The notes: generated from the sequence alone by a model not told the origin. Positions 10,513 through 23,923 are shown, counted from the stretch's first letter. The stretch is DNA of 64,000 bases from Alphaproteobacteria bacterium (GCA_028871055.1 JAGWON010000013.1:44196-108195); one strand, 5' to 3'. Numbers and translations: made by a program.

Positions 10513-10737
10513 CCGCATGTTACGCGCGGCGGCCGACGACCGAAAACCACGGCCGGCCGCTATGGCCGGGTTATCGGTTCTTGATGCTCACCGTGGTTGG
10601 GTCTTCTGCGACCCCGTAGCCGGCCATGTCGATCGGGGCGCAATCGCGTGTCATGTCCGGATGTCCGGCCGGTTAGCACGATGACGAAGGCGGCTATTGC
10701 GAAATTGATCGAGCACCGGCACTCGACTCATGGACGT

Positions 10738-10755
10738 TCACGGAAAAATCCGTGA
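10738..10755 (-). terminator. Hairpin downstream of tRNA-Lys (possible terminator)
   Basis: A perfect 7-bp inverted repeat (TCACGGA / TCCGTGA) with a 4-base loop lies 27 bases past the tRNA-Lys 3' end. There is no trailing T-run, so termination is only possible, not shown. Confidence 0.3.
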
Positions 10756-10782
10756 CCTACAGCCGTGGCTATCCCGGAAAGA

Positions 10783-10858
<76 letters not shown>

Positions 10859-10914
10859 GCGCGGGAAGGCGCCGTATATAACAACCCGTCGGCGGCTTGT
10901 CGAGCCCGCATGGC

Positions 10915-12063
10915 TCAACTCTCGGCCTCGCCGTGGCGGCTGATGCGGACGTCGCGGTGGACGTAGACGCTCATCAGCAGCCCGAAGCCGAACATCACCG
11001 TGAGCATCGAAGTGCCGCCGTAGGAGACCAACGGCAACGGCACGCCGACCACCGGGAGCAGGCCGATCACCATGGCGACATTGATGAAGACGTAGAGAAA
11101 CAGGTTGGTGGTGATGCCGAAGGCGAGAAGGCGGCCGAAATGGCTGCGCGAGCGGAAGGCGATGGCGTAGCCGTAGACGAAGACCACGGCGTAAAGCACG
11201 AGCAGCATCAATCCGCCGACCATCCCGAATTCCTCGCCCAGGATAGTGAAGATGAAATCGGTCTGGCGCTCCGGCAGGAACGAGAGATGCGCCTGAGTCC
11301 CGGACAGGAACCCTTTGCCGGAAATCCCGCCCGAACCGACCGCTATCTTGGCTTGCAGGCTGTGATAGCCCGCGCCGAGAGGATCGCTCTCGGGGTTGAG
11401 GAAGGTCAGGATCCGTTTCTTCTGGTAATCGCGCAGATGGTGCCAGGCGAAGGGCACCACGGCGGCGGCGGCGGCCAGGACGACGCCGAACGTCCATAGC
11501 CTCACCCCGGCCAGGAAGAACATCGCCGCACCGCTGATCACCAGCATCGTGGCGGTTCCGAGATCGGGCTGCTTCAGCACCATGGCGGCGGGCGCCAGGA
11601 TCAGCAGCGCCGGTACGACGAGTTTCCACGGCTTACCGATGTCCTCCGACGGCAGTCCGTTGAAATAGCGCGCGAGCACCATGACCAGGGCGATCTTCAT
11701 GAACTCCGACGGCTGGATCTGGATCACGCCGAGATCGATCCAACGCTGGGCGCCCATGCCGATCGCGCCGCGCAACTCGACCGCGATCAGCAGCAGGATG
11801 GTAACGGCATAGAAGCCATAGGCGACGCGCAGCCACAACCGTATATCGACCACCGCCACCGCCAGCATGACCAGCACGGCGACGAGAAAACGCACGGCCT
11901 GACGCGACGCCCACGGATACCAGTTGCCGTTGCCGGCGGAATACAGCAGGGCGAACCCGATGCAAGCAACAGTCGTGATCAGCGCAACCAGCGGCCAGTT
12001 GATGCTGAGCAGCTTGACGGACAGCGTCTGCTGCGGGCGGGAAGGGTCATACAACCAGCGCAT
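10915..12063 (-). CDS. rodA: Rod-shape SEDS glycosyltransferase RodA (MrdB)
   Basis: 382-residue polytopic membrane protein of the SEDS family, the peptidoglycan polymerase of the elongasome that partners PBP2. Conserved segments are Q-P-S-E-F-M-K-I-A, K-Q-P-D-L-G-T-A, Q-T-D-F-I-F-T-I-L-G-E-E-F-G and the C-terminal V-S-Y-G-G-T-S-M-L-T. The start (ATG 12063) lies eight bases after the mrdA stop; the ribosome site is weak, so coupled translation is likely. Last gene of the mreBCD-mrdA-rodA operon, read toward tRNA-Lys. Confidence 0.95.
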   Translation of the reverse strand: MRWLYDPSRPQQTLSVKLLSINWPLVALITTVACIGFALLYSAGNGNWYPWASRQAVRFLVAVLVMLAVAVVDIRLWLRVAYGFYAVTILLLIAVELRGAIGMGAQRWIDLGVIQIQPSEFMKIALVMVLARYFNGLPSEDIGKPWKLVVPALLILAPAAMVLKQPDLGTATMLVISGAAMFFLAGVRLWTFGVVLAAAAAVVPFAWHHLRDYQKKRILTFLNPESDPLGAGYHSLQAKIAVGSGGISGKGFLSGTQAHLSFLPERQTDFIFTILGEEFGMVGGLMLLVLYAVVFVYGYAIAFRSRSHFGRLLAFGITTNLFLYVFINVAMVIGLLPVVGVPLPLVSYGGTSMLTVMFGFGLLMSVYVHRDVRISRHGEAES

Positions 12064-12071
12064 GGTTTTGC

Positions 12072-13973
12072 TCAGCCCTGCGCCAAGTCCGGAGCGTCGA
12101 ACGGCTCGTTCGGCACTCGGCGCGCGGGATCCCGTTTCTGCGCCTCGAGCAGAAGATCGCGGGCGATCGGCGCGGCGACGGCGCCGCCCTCGCCGCCGGT
12201 CGTGCCGCCATGCTCGACGACGACGGAGCACACGTAACGCGGCGCGTTCGTCGGCGCGAAGGCCATGAATAGCGCGTGGTCGCGATCTTTCCACGGTATC
12301 TTCGTACCGGTAACCACGCCACGGTCGCGCACGTCCTTGGCGATGTGATGAATCTGGGACGTGCCGGTCTTGCCGGCCATCGCCATCGCCGGCTCGGCGA
12401 TGCGCGCGCCGTAAGCGGTGCCGTGCGGCTCGTTGACAACGCCGTACATGGCGTCGCGGATCACGTCGAGATTCTTTTCCTGAACGCCGACTGGCGCAAA
12501 AGCGCGGCTGATTTCGTTCGCGACTACGCTCGTCGGCGTCATCACCCCTTGCTCGCGCGACAGCACAGGCTTGACCAGATGGCCGGTGGCGAGGCCGGCG
12601 ACGTAGATCACCAGCTGGAGCGGCGTCAGGGAGACGAAGCTCTGGCCGATGCCGCAGCTGATCGTTTCGCCGCGCTGCCAGGGCACGCCGGTTGTCGCCA
12701 GTTTCCACGCCCGCGTCGGAATGAGGCCGCTCTTGGCGCCGGGAATGTCGATATCGACCTTGACGCCGAGACCAAAGCGGTTGGCCATCTGCGCGATCCG
12801 GTCGATGCCGAGCAGATCGGCGGTGTGATAGAAGAAGACGTCGCACGATTCCTTGATAGCGCGGCGCAACGCCAGGGTGCCGTGGCCGCCTTTCTTCCAG
12901 CAATGCCATACAGCGTTGCCGAGGTGGAACTCGCCGGGACAGAAGAATTCGGTCTCCGGCGTGATCACGCCGGCCTCGAGCGCGGCCATCGCCACTACCG
13001 GCTTGAACGTCGAGCCCGGCGCGTAAATTCCGGCAATCGCCTTGTCGGTCAGCGGATTATACGGATTCTCGATCAGCGCCTTCCATTGCGCCGGGGTCAA
13101 GCCGGAAGCAAAAACGCTTGGATCGAAGCCGGGCGCCGAGGCGAGCGCGAGCACCTCGCCGGTCCAGGAATCGAGGACGACGGCGGACGCCGAGCCTTGC
13201 GCGGTACAGCGGCGCATCGCCAGGTCCTGCAGCGCCATGTCGAGACCAACGACGATTTGCTCGCCCGAAATGCCGTCTTCGCGCGCCAGCTCGCGCACCA
13301 CCTTGCCGAAGGCGTTGACCTCGACCTCGCTGGTGCCAGCGGTGCCGCGGAGCTCGAGATCGTACTGCTTCTCGATGCCGCTCTTGCCGACGCGGAAATC
13401 GGGCAACTCGACAAGCGGGTCGTCACTATCCAACTCCTGCTCGGAAACCGGGGCGACGTAGCCGACCACGTGCGCGGTCTCGACGCCGAACGGATAATGC
13501 CGGATGAGGCCCTGGTCGATCGACACGCCCGCCAAATCGACGGCGTTGATGTCGATGCGTGCCATCTCATTCCAGTTCATGTCCTCGCGCAGGGCAATCG
13601 GAACGAAGCTGTGCCGGTTGTGCATGTCGCGCAGGACGCGCCGGCGATCGGCTTCGGTGAGGGGCACGAGACGAGCCACAGCATCGAAGGTCGCGTCGAT
13701 GTTGCCGGCCTGTTCCGGAATCACCACGGCGCGATAAGTCGGTCGGTTGACCGCCAGAGGCACGCCGAAGCGATCGACGATGTGGCCGCGCGGCGGCGCC
13801 AAAACACGAATGTTGATGCGGTTCTCGTCGGCCAGCATGGCGAATTTCGGCGCCTGGACGACCTGGAGGTAATAGAGCCGGCCGGCGAGCGCGGCCAGCA
13901 GCGCTGCCTTGCCGCCGGCCAACACCAGCGCACGGCGCGTCAGGATCTTGCCACGGCCTCCGTCATGTTTCAT
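12072..13973 (-). CDS. mrdA: Penicillin-binding protein 2 (elongasome transpeptidase)
   Basis: 633-residue class B PBP. There is one N-terminal membrane anchor (~15-38), then a dimerisation/pedestal region containing P-P-R-G-H-I-V-D-R (60-68), then the transpeptidase. Active-site motifs are S-T-F-K (S321, K324), S-C-D (376-378, the usual PBP2 form) and K-T-G (535-537). It cross-links new wall strands made by RodA and is a beta-lactam target. The start at 13973 lies one base after the mreD stop. Confidence 0.95.
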   Translation of the reverse strand: MKHDGGRGKILTRRALVLAGGKAALLAALAGRLYYLQVVQAPKFAMLADENRINIRVLAPPRGHIVDRFGVPLAVNRPTYRAVVIPEQAGNIDATFDAVARLVPLTEADRRRVLRDMHNRHSFVPIALREDMNWNEMARIDINAVDLAGVSIDQGLIRHYPFGVETAHVVGYVAPVSEQELDSDDPLVELPDFRVGKSGIEKQYDLELRGTAGTSEVEVNAFGKVVRELAREDGISGEQIVVGLDMALQDLAMRRCTAQGSASAVVLDSWTGEVLALASAPGFDPSVFASGLTPAQWKALIENPYNPLTDKAIAGIYAPGSTFKPVVAMAALEAGVITPETEFFCPGEFHLGNAVWHCWKKGGHGTLALRRAIKESCDVFFYHTADLLGIDRIAQMANRFGLGVKVDIDIPGAKSGLIPTRAWKLATTGVPWQRGETISCGIGQSFVSLTPLQLVIYVAGLATGHLVKPVLSREQGVMTPTSVVANEISRAFAPVGVQEKNLDVIRDAMYGVVNEPHGTAYGARIAEPAMAMAGKTGTSQIHHIAKDVRDRGVVTGTKIPWKDRDHALFMAFAPTNAPRYVCSVVVEHGGTTGGEGGAVAAPIARDLLLEAQKRDPARRVPNEPFDAPDLAQG

Positions 13974-13974
13974 G

Positions 13975-14496
13975 TCAGGCGCTCAGAGCCGGCATGGCGC
14001 GGTGCGCCAGTGCCAAGACATAGCTTCCGATCGGGAAGCAGGCAGCGGTGACGAGCGTCTGGAAGACGAACGACCGCGGCACCATGAAATGTACCTGCAT
14101 CAGGCTGACGAATGCCCATTCGAACACAAAGGCGCCGATCGCAACGCCGAGAAATCCGAGCCACAGCACCGAAAACGGGCGGCGGCTGAACACGCGACGC
14201 TGGCTCAACACGCCGGTGCGCACCAACAGCAGCACCAGCGCAGAGAGACCGACATAGGGCGTGCCGTTGAGCAGATCGAGCAGCAAACCGGCGAGAAAGA
14301 CGACGCCGAGCGGCAACAGATCGGGTCGGTAGACGGTCCAGTGGAAGACCGCCATCAGCGCGAAGCTCGGCGCGATCGAGCCGAAACTGGGCACGTGGAA
14401 CGGCAGCAGCGACATCAGCGTGAACAGGATAGTCGTCGTACCGGGCACCATTCGGGCGACGAAGCCGAAATAATCACGATGCCACGAATAGGACAT
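13975..14496 (-). CDS. mreD: Rod shape-determining protein MreD
   Basis: 173-residue inner-membrane protein with about five or six hydrophobic segments. MreD sequences are weakly conserved; the call rests on size, topology, the P-x-L-L-P-L-G-V-V-F-L-A-G-L-L-x-D-L-L-N-G-T-P-like segment in its middle, and its place between mreC and mrdA. It joins MreC in linking MreB to the synthases. Confidence 0.9.
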   Translation of the reverse strand: MSYSWHRDYFGFVARMVPGTTTILFTLMSLLPFHVPSFGSIAPSFALMAVFHWTVYRPDLLPLGVVFLAGLLLDLLNGTPYVGLSALVLLLVRTGVLSQRRVFSRRPFSVLWLGFLGVAIGAFVFEWAFVSLMQVHFMVPRSFVFQTLVTAACFPIGSYVLALAHRAMPALSA

Positions 14497-14498
14497 GG

Positions 14499-15371
14499 CT
14501 ACCGCGCCGGATCGGTCCTGGCGCGCGCGGCGCGCGATCCCGGTATCGCGGTTTCAGGCAACACGCCATCGAGGCCATAGTTCACGATCCGCACCATTTC
14601 GAGCCGCGCCAGGTCAGCATAGAGCTCAACGCGGATCATGCCCTTCACGGAAGCGACGACGCCGACCGGCAGACCGGGCGGGAAGACGCCGCCGCTGCCG
14701 CTGGTGACGATGCGGTCACCGGGTTTCACCGGCGTCTTGGGCTGAACGTAAACCAGCCGCGGCTGATCGGAATTGTCGCCGTCGAGCATCGCCCGCTCAT
14801 GCGTGCCTTCGACCACGACCGGGATGTGCGAATTGATGTCGGTCAGTAGCAGGATGCGTGCGGTGCGATCGCCGAGCTCAATAACGCGCCCGACGAGCCC
14901 GTCGCCCGTCATCGCCGGCTGGCCGCGGGCCACGCCGTCGCGCCTTCCGACATCGACCAGCACGTTGCGCAGGAATGCGCCACCCGAATCGGCGATCACT
15001 TGCGCCGCAACCGAGGAGACAGCGCCCTGCGGCGCGAACCTAACCAGGTTACGAAGCTCCTCGTTCTCAGATTCGAGGCGGCGCGCCACCTGCTGCCACT
15101 GAAGCAGACGTTGGTTCTCGATCTCAAGCTCCTGATTCTGGCGATAGACCGTCACCACGTCCTCGACGACGCCGATCGCGTTGGATACCGAGGCGATGGG
15201 TTCGCCAGCAACCTGAAGAACCGGCGCCAGCGTATCGGCAAGCAGGACGCGGACGCGGTCGAAGAGCAACACGTCGGCTTTGCCGAGCACCGCAAGCAGT
15301 GCAGAAATGAAAATCAAGATGGGAAGCGTCAGCCGTTGGACTGTCGCACGAACGGGGGCAGAGACTCTCAT
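14499..15371 (-). CDS. mreC: Rod shape-determining protein MreC
   Basis: 290 residues. An N-terminal membrane helix (~14-34) is followed by a coiled coil (~70-105, rich in E/L/Q/N) and the double beta-barrel periplasmic domain, with G-D-G-L-V-G-R-V-I-E and the G-D-R-I-V-T-S-G-S-G-G-V-F-P-P-G-L-P-V-G motif typical of MreC. MreC activates PBP2-RodA. It is two bases from mreD; a 133-base gap separates it from mreB upstream. Confidence 0.95.
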   Translation of the reverse strand: MRVSAPVRATVQRLTLPILIFISALLAVLGKADVLLFDRVRVLLADTLAPVLQVAGEPIASVSNAIGVVEDVVTVYRQNQELEIENQRLLQWQQVARRLESENEELRNLVRFAPQGAVSSVAAQVIADSGGAFLRNVLVDVGRRDGVARGQPAMTGDGLVGRVIELGDRTARILLLTDINSHIPVVVEGTHERAMLDGDNSDQPRLVYVQPKTPVKPGDRIVTSGSGGVFPPGLPVGVVASVKGMIRVELYADLARLEMVRIVNYGLDGVLPETAIPGSRAARARTDPAR

Positions 15372-15504
15372 CGGCGCCGACCGTTGGTCATGGTCTCAAT
15401 CGCTTCCGCCAGATGCCGGCACTGTCCCCCTTCAACGCCGGCCTTGGGGCATTTTTTACGCGGAATTCGGTGTTTCGTACACGGCTCCGGTTGAAAAAAC
15501 GCGG

Positions 15505-18170
<2,666 letters not shown>

Positions 18171-18517
18171 GGCGCGAATCCTCATGTCTCGGGGAAATAA
18201 CCTGAGCCGTGGCCGATGCCCCTCGAACGCGAGCGGGCCCAATCGCGCCCGCGTTCAGGGGCAGCTAAGTCGCAACGCGCCGCCGTTCCCCCGCGCCGGG
18301 CGGTCCAGACGGCAGGCGCAGCCGATCCGGCGCGACAGCGCCCGGTTGCCTTTGCCTGCGAACGTCATGACCATTTGCCCGCTTTCTATCGGTCGGCGTC
18401 GTTTCCCCACCACCGACCGAACCCTGATTAGGCGAAAAAATCAAGGCCTGTCCTATATTTAGCCCGGCTTCTCCCGGAACCGCAAGCTTTCTGTGGATTA
18501 ACCCGCGCGCCGAATCC
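18171..18517 (-). promoter_or_regulatory. leuA upstream region with possible leader peptide and hairpin
   Basis: This 347-base gap between ilvC and leuA contains, on the minus strand, a 39-codon frame (18374 down to 18255) with Leu codons TTG and CTT near its end. Its stop lies at the base of an inverted repeat (GAACGCG at about 18257-18251 with CGCGTTC at about 18232-18226, plus an inner GGGC/GCCC). The layout resembles a transcription-attenuation leader, but Leu codons are few, no T-run follows, and no ribosome site is obvious. An A/T-rich stretch near 18432-18462 could hold a promoter. Confidence 0.25.
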
Positions 18518-19570
<1,053 letters not shown>

Positions 19571-20083
19571 TCAGAATTTGTCGGCGCCCCGCGAGATCGC
19601 AGCGACGCCGGTACGGGAGATGTCGACCACGCCCAACGGCTCCATCAGATTGATGAAGGCGTCGAGCTTCTCGGTCGAACCGGTCATCTCGAAAACATAG
19701 CTTTCGGGCGTGGTGTCGACCACTCGAGCGTGAAAGATGTCGGCGAGGCGCAGGGTCTCGGCGCGGCTCTCGGCGCCGCCAGTGACCTTGATCAGCGCCA
19801 GCTCACGCTCGACGAAAGGGCCTTCCTCGGTCAGATCGTGGACGCCGTGAACCGGCACGATGCGATTCAGCTGCGCCTTAATCTGTTCGATGATCATCGG
19901 CGTGCCCGAGGTGACGATGGTGATGCGTGAGAGTTTATTCTTGGGATCGGTCTCGGCGACGGTGAGGCTCTCGATGTTGTAGCCGCGGCCCGAGAACAAG
20001 CCGATGACGCGCGCCAGCACGCCCGGCTCGTTGTCCACGAGCACGGCCATGGTGTGTTTCTCGACGGTTTCGGGCGCGGCCAT
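19571..20083 (-). CDS. ilvN: Acetolactate synthase small (regulatory) subunit
   Basis: 170 residues. An N-terminal ACT domain (H-T-M-A-V-L-V-D-N-E-P-G-V-L-A-R-V) binds valine for feedback control; the C-terminal half is the IlvN/IlvH partner domain. The ATG at 20083 is taken as the start; the frame is open further back only inside ilvI. Seven bases separate it from the large-subunit stop. It activates the catalytic subunit and confers end-product inhibition. Confidence 0.95.
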   Translation of the reverse strand: MAAPETVEKHTMAVLVDNEPGVLARVIGLFSGRGYNIESLTVAETDPKNKLSRITIVTSGTPMIIEQIKAQLNRIVPVHGVHDLTEEGPFVERELALIKVTGGAESRAETLRLADIFHARVVDTTPESYVFEMTGSTEKLDAFINLMEPLGVVDISRTGVAAISRGADKF

Positions 20084-20090
20084 GGCGATC

Positions 20091-21869
20091 TCAGACCAGG
20101 ACCATGCCCTCTTCCGACACCGGGCCGGACGTCTGCTTGTCCTCGGGGCCAAGCAGCATCTCGTTGTGGGCCGCCCCCGACGGGATCATGGGAAAGCAGT
20201 TCTCCTTTGGATCGACCTGGACGTCGACGATGACCGGCCTATCAACCGCAATCATTTCGTTGATTATGCGGTCGACCTCGCCGGGCTTCTCGGCGCGCAG
20301 GCCGACCGCGCCGAAGGCCTCGGCGAGCTTGACGAAGTCGGGCAGCGCTGCTGTATAGCTCTCGGAATAGCGGCCGCCATGCAGCAGCTCCTGCCACTGC
20401 CGCACCATGCCCATGTACTGGTTGTTGAGGATGAATACCTTCACCGGCAGCCGGTACTGGCAGACGGTGGACATCTCCTGGATGTTCATCAAGATCGACG
20501 CCTCGCCGGCGATGTCGACGACGAGCGCATCGGGATGGGCCAATTGCACGCCCATTGCCGCTGGCAGGCCGTATCCCATGGTGCCGAGCCCGCCCGACGT
20601 CATCCAGTGGAACGGCTTATCGAACTTGAAGAGCTGCGCCGCCCACATCTGGTGCTGCCCGACTTCGGTGGTGATGAACACGTCGCGGTCGCGCGTCAGC
20701 GCGTAGAGCCGCTCGATCGCGTATTGCGGCTTGATGATGGTGTCGGACTTGACATAGCGCAGGCAGTCGCGCTTGCGCCAGGTCTCGATCTGCCGCCACC
20801 ACGGCGCGATGCGCGCCGGGTCCGCCTTGTACACTTGCGCCTTGAGCTCGGCGATGAGCGCCGCGAGCACCTCGGCGCAATCGCCGACGATCGCGAGATC
20901 GACGCCTACGTTCTTGTTGATCGACGACGGATCGATGTCGACATGGATCTTGCGCGAATGCGGCGCGAAAGCCGCGACCTTGCCGGTGACGCGGTCGTCG
21001 AAACGCGCGCCGATGTTGATCATCAGGTCGCAGTCGTGCATCGCGTTGTTCGATTCAAACGTGCCGTGCATGCCGACCAGGCCGAGATACTGCTTATCCG
21101 ACGCCGGATAGGCGCCGAGCCCCATCAGCGTCAGCGTCACGGGAAAGCCGGTCAGGCGTACCAACTCGGAGAACAGGGCGCAGGCGCGTGGCCCGGAATT
21201 GATCAGCCCGCCACCGCCGTAGAACAGCGGTTTCTTCGCCGCCATGATGAGCTGTGCGGCACCGGTGATGCGCGTTGCCGGGGGCTTGATCTGCGGCCGG
21301 TAGGATTTGCGCGTCGGCGCAGTCTCCGGCGGCAAATAGAGGCCTGTCGCGAACAGCATGTCCTTCGGCAGATCGACCACGACTGGGCCGGGCCGGCCGG
21401 TGCGCGCGATCATGAACGCTTCATGGATAACGCGCGCGAGGTCGTTCACGTCTTTCACCAGGTAATTGTGCTTGGTGCACGGCCGGGTGATGCCGGTGGT
21501 ATCGGCTTCCTGGAACGCGTCGTTGCCGATCAGATGCGTCGGCACCTGGCCCGTGAGGCAGACGATCGGCACCGAATCCATCAGCGCGTCGGTCAGGCCG
21601 GTGACGGCATTGGTGGCGCCGGGGCCGCTGGTGACCAGCACCACGCCGACCTTGCCCGACGAACGCGCGTAACCCTCGGCGGCGTGGACGGCACCCTGCT
21701 CATGCCGCACCAGGATGTGGCGCAGCCGGTTCTGCTTGAACAGCGCGTCGTAGATCGGCAGCACGGCGCCACCGGGATAGCCGAAGACAACGTCGACGCC
21801 CTGATCGACCAGAGCGCGGATCACCATCTCCGCTCCGCTCAACTCATGGGTCGCCGGTTGCACCGCCAT
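20091..21869 (-). CDS. ilvI: Acetolactate synthase large (catalytic) subunit, biosynthetic
   Basis: 592-residue TPP/FAD enzyme. The N-domain has G-Y-P-G-G-A-V-L-P and the activating Glu in R-H-E-Q-G-A-V-H-A-A-E-G; the PP domain has G-E-A-S-I-L-M-N-I-Q-E and N-N-Q-Y-M-G-M-V-R-Q-W. The start ATG 21869 has a GGAG nine bases upstream; the frame extends to 21896 without one. The adjacent small subunit and ilvC mark it as the anabolic enzyme, unlike the TPP enzyme at 8.6-10.4 kb. Confidence 0.95.
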   Translation of the reverse strand: MAVQPATHELSGAEMVIRALVDQGVDVVFGYPGGAVLPIYDALFKQNRLRHILVRHEQGAVHAAEGYARSSGKVGVVLVTSGPGATNAVTGLTDALMDSVPIVCLTGQVPTHLIGNDAFQEADTTGITRPCTKHNYLVKDVNDLARVIHEAFMIARTGRPGPVVVDLPKDMLFATGLYLPPETAPTRKSYRPQIKPPATRITGAAQLIMAAKKPLFYGGGGLINSGPRACALFSELVRLTGFPVTLTLMGLGAYPASDKQYLGLVGMHGTFESNNAMHDCDLMINIGARFDDRVTGKVAAFAPHSRKIHVDIDPSSINKNVGVDLAIVGDCAEVLAALIAELKAQVYKADPARIAPWWRQIETWRKRDCLRYVKSDTIIKPQYAIERLYALTRDRDVFITTEVGQHQMWAAQLFKFDKPFHWMTSGGLGTMGYGLPAAMGVQLAHPDALVVDIAGEASILMNIQEMSTVCQYRLPVKVFILNNQYMGMVRQWQELLHGGRYSESYTAALPDFVKLAEAFGAVGLRAEKPGEVDRIINEMIAVDRPVIVDVQVDPKENCFPMIPSGAAHNEMLLGPEDKQTSGPVSEEGMVLV

Positions 21870-21985
21870 GGCATTTCGCTCCGCACAAAGGAACACGCGT
21901 CCTTTTCGGTCCCTCTCGCCTCCTGCGGAGCAGGGGAAGGGCCGCGAATGGGCCGCTCTGCCGCGAAAAAAGCGAGCCTAGAGGC

Positions 21986-22948
21986 CTAGTTAGACTCGGT
22001 CAACAGAAACTGACGAATAAATGAAAAAATTTCCGGTAACAATCTTTCCGAAAATTGCGTTTCCAAGATGAGTTTTCGCAGTTTCTTGCCGGCAAAAGGG
22101 TGATGACGCAGCCAGGTGTATTGGCGTTTGGCGTAACGCCGGGTTGTCTGCTGCGCCGCAACGAGAGCGTCTTGCCGCGAGCATGCGCCGGCGAGATAGC
22201 GGCCGATCTCGCGTAGCCCCACCGCCTTCATCGCCGGTAGCAGCGGCGACAGGTTGCGCGCAAGCAGCGCCCGCGCCTCTTCGATCGCGCCGCCTTCGAA
22301 CATGCGGGCCAGGCGCGCATCGATCTCGGCATAAAGCACGTCGCGCGGCGGCAGCAACACCACGGCAGCGGCAGCGGGTCCCGCATACGGCGCCTGCCGC
22401 TTCTGCCAGTCGCTGAGCGCGACGCCGGTGGCACGCGCCACGGCATAGGCGCGCACCAGCCGCTGTGTATCGCCCGCCGGCAATTTCCCTGCTGCGACCG
22501 GATCGAGAGCGGCAAGCGCACGGCGAAATTCCTCGCCGCCGAGCCGGGCGTGCAGCCGGCGCGCCTCACCAACGACGTCCGCCGGTACCGGTGGAATCTC
22601 CGCAATGCCGTCAAGCAGCGCCGAAAGATAAAGGCCGGTGCCGCCGACCAGGATCGGCAGCCGTCCCTCGCCGCGCGCGCGCGCGATCTCGATCAGCGCG
22701 AAATTGCGCCAGCGTCCGGCCGAGCAGCTTTCGCCAGCATCGATCTTGCCGTAGAGCCGATGCGGCGCAAGCGCCATCTCGTCCTCCGGCGGCCGCGCCG
22801 TCAGGATGTGCAGATCGCGATAAACCTGCATGCTGTCGGCATTGATGATCGTGCCGCGGAATTCGCGCGCCACGGCGAGCGCGAGGCGTGACTTGCCGCT
22901 CGCGGTTGGACCGGCAATCACGACCACCGGCTGATCGGCCGAACTCAT
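21986..22948 (-). CDS. miaA: tRNA dimethylallyltransferase
   Basis: 320 residues. The P-loop G-P-T-A-S-G-K-S is at 13-20, followed by the D-S-M-Q-V-Y-R-D segment and, later, V-G-G-T-G-L-Y-L, all diagnostic of MiaA. The enzyme adds the isopentenyl group to A37 of tRNAs reading UNN codons. Divergent from serB across 66 bases and 116 bases upstream of ilvI in the same direction. The C-terminal ~25 residues are more AT-rich and poorly conserved. Confidence 0.95.
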   Translation of the reverse strand: MSSADQPVVVIAGPTASGKSRLALAVAREFRGTIINADSMQVYRDLHILTARPPEDEMALAPHRLYGKIDAGESCSAGRWRNFALIEIARARGEGRLPILVGGTGLYLSALLDGIAEIPPVPADVVGEARRLHARLGGEEFRRALAALDPVAAGKLPAGDTQRLVRAYAVARATGVALSDWQKRQAPYAGPAAAAVVLLPPRDVLYAEIDARLARMFEGGAIEEARALLARNLSPLLPAMKAVGLREIGRYLAGACSRQDALVAAQQTTRRYAKRQYTWLRHHPFAGKKLRKLILETQFSERLLPEIFSFIRQFLLTESN

Positions 22949-23014
22949 GCTGCGTTTCTAGCATGGCCGCCAGCGCCTTGCCTTCGCTGGCGGTGGCGGG
23001 CGATAAGGACGCGC

Positions 23015-23923
23015 ATGGCGGCTAGCGTGCTGACCCTAATCGCGGCCGAGGCAGAGGCCGACACCGAGCCGTGGGCCGATGCGGCGGCGCGCGCGCTCGA
23101 GCGGCTGGGCGCGCAACTCGACGCCACCGAGCGGCTCGCGCCGCGCCATGCCGTCGACATTCCGTTCGATGGACTCGACCCCGACCAGGCCGAAGCCGCG
23201 GTGCGCGCGGGCCTGAAGCTCGGCTTCGACGGGCCACCGGTCGACGCGCTGGCGCAGCCGGCCGCGGGCCGGCGCAAGCGGCTGCTACTTTCGGACATGG
23301 AATCGACCGTGATCGCGAACGAAATGCTGGTCGAGATCGCCGCGCTCGCCGGAATCGAGAAGCCGATCGCCGAGATTACGCGCCGCGCCATGAACGACGA
23401 AATCGACTTCACGACGGCTCTCAAGGAGCGCGTCGCCCTGTTGCGCGATCGGCCGGCCGCGCTGCTCGACCGGGCGGCCCGGCGCATCCGCATCACCGCG
23501 GGTGCAGCGGCGATGGTCGCCACCATGCGCAAGCACGGCGCGCTCGCGGTGTTGATCTCGGGCGGGTTCACCGTGTTCACGGATCCGGTGGCGTGCACGC
23601 TCGGCTTCGACCGCGCTGTCGCCAATCGTCTGTTGGTCGAGGATGGCAAGATTGCCGGGGTGGCCGAGCCGATCCTCACCCGCGACAGCAAGCTCGCGAC
23701 GCTGACGCGGATGGCGGCCGAACACAGCCTCAAGCTGGCCGAGACTCTCGCGATCGGCGACGGCGCCAACGACCTGCCGATGATCGGCGCAGCCGGCCTC
23801 GGCATCGCCTTTCACTCGCATCCGAACGTCGCACCGCGCGCGCGCCACCGCATCGATCACGCGGACTTGACGGCGGCGCTCTATGCCCAGGGCTATCGCC
23901 GGGACGAGATCGTCGGCGGTTGA
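23015..23923 (+). CDS. serB: Phosphoserine phosphatase
   Basis: 302 residues. An ACT-like N-terminal half is followed by the HAD phosphatase domain. The nucleophile motif reads S-D-M-E-S-T (D94), so the second Asp of the classic DxDST is Glu here. The substrate helix G-G-F-T-V-F-T and the metal motif G-D-G-A-N-D-L-P-M-I are intact. AAGGA lies five bases before the ATG. It makes serine from phosphoserine in the cytoplasm. Divergent from miaA. Confidence 0.93.
   Translation: MAASVLTLIAAEAEADTEPWADAAARALERLGAQLDATERLAPRHAVDIPFDGLDPDQAEAAVRAGLKLGFDGPPVDALAQPAAGRRKRLLLSDMESTVIANEMLVEIAALAGIEKPIAEITRRAMNDEIDFTTALKERVALLRDRPAALLDRAARRIRITAGAAAMVATMRKHGALAVLISGGFTVFTDPVACTLGFDRAVANRLLVEDGKIAGVAEPILTRDSKLATLTRMAAEHSLKLAETLAIGDGANDLPMIGAAGLGIAFHSHPNVAPRARHRIDHADLTAALYAQGYRRDEIVGG

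Larger units (their letters stand above)
10381..10782. other. Gene-free interval between TPP-enzyme operon and tRNA-Lys
   Basis: About 400 bases with no credible gene. It holds the predicted promoter/operator at 10478-10512 and the hairpin at 10738-10755. Open frames here have no family features and no ribosome sites that I trust. Confidence 0.6.

Noticed and set aside
12276..14051. Long plus-strand open frame (591 codons) opposite mrdA
   Set aside because: It is the high-GC antisense shadow of the PBP2 gene; it has R/H/D-rich composition with no domain and no ribosome site. The same holds for the long frames opposite livK (5593-7320), ilvI (20004-21989) and degP (24558-26345).
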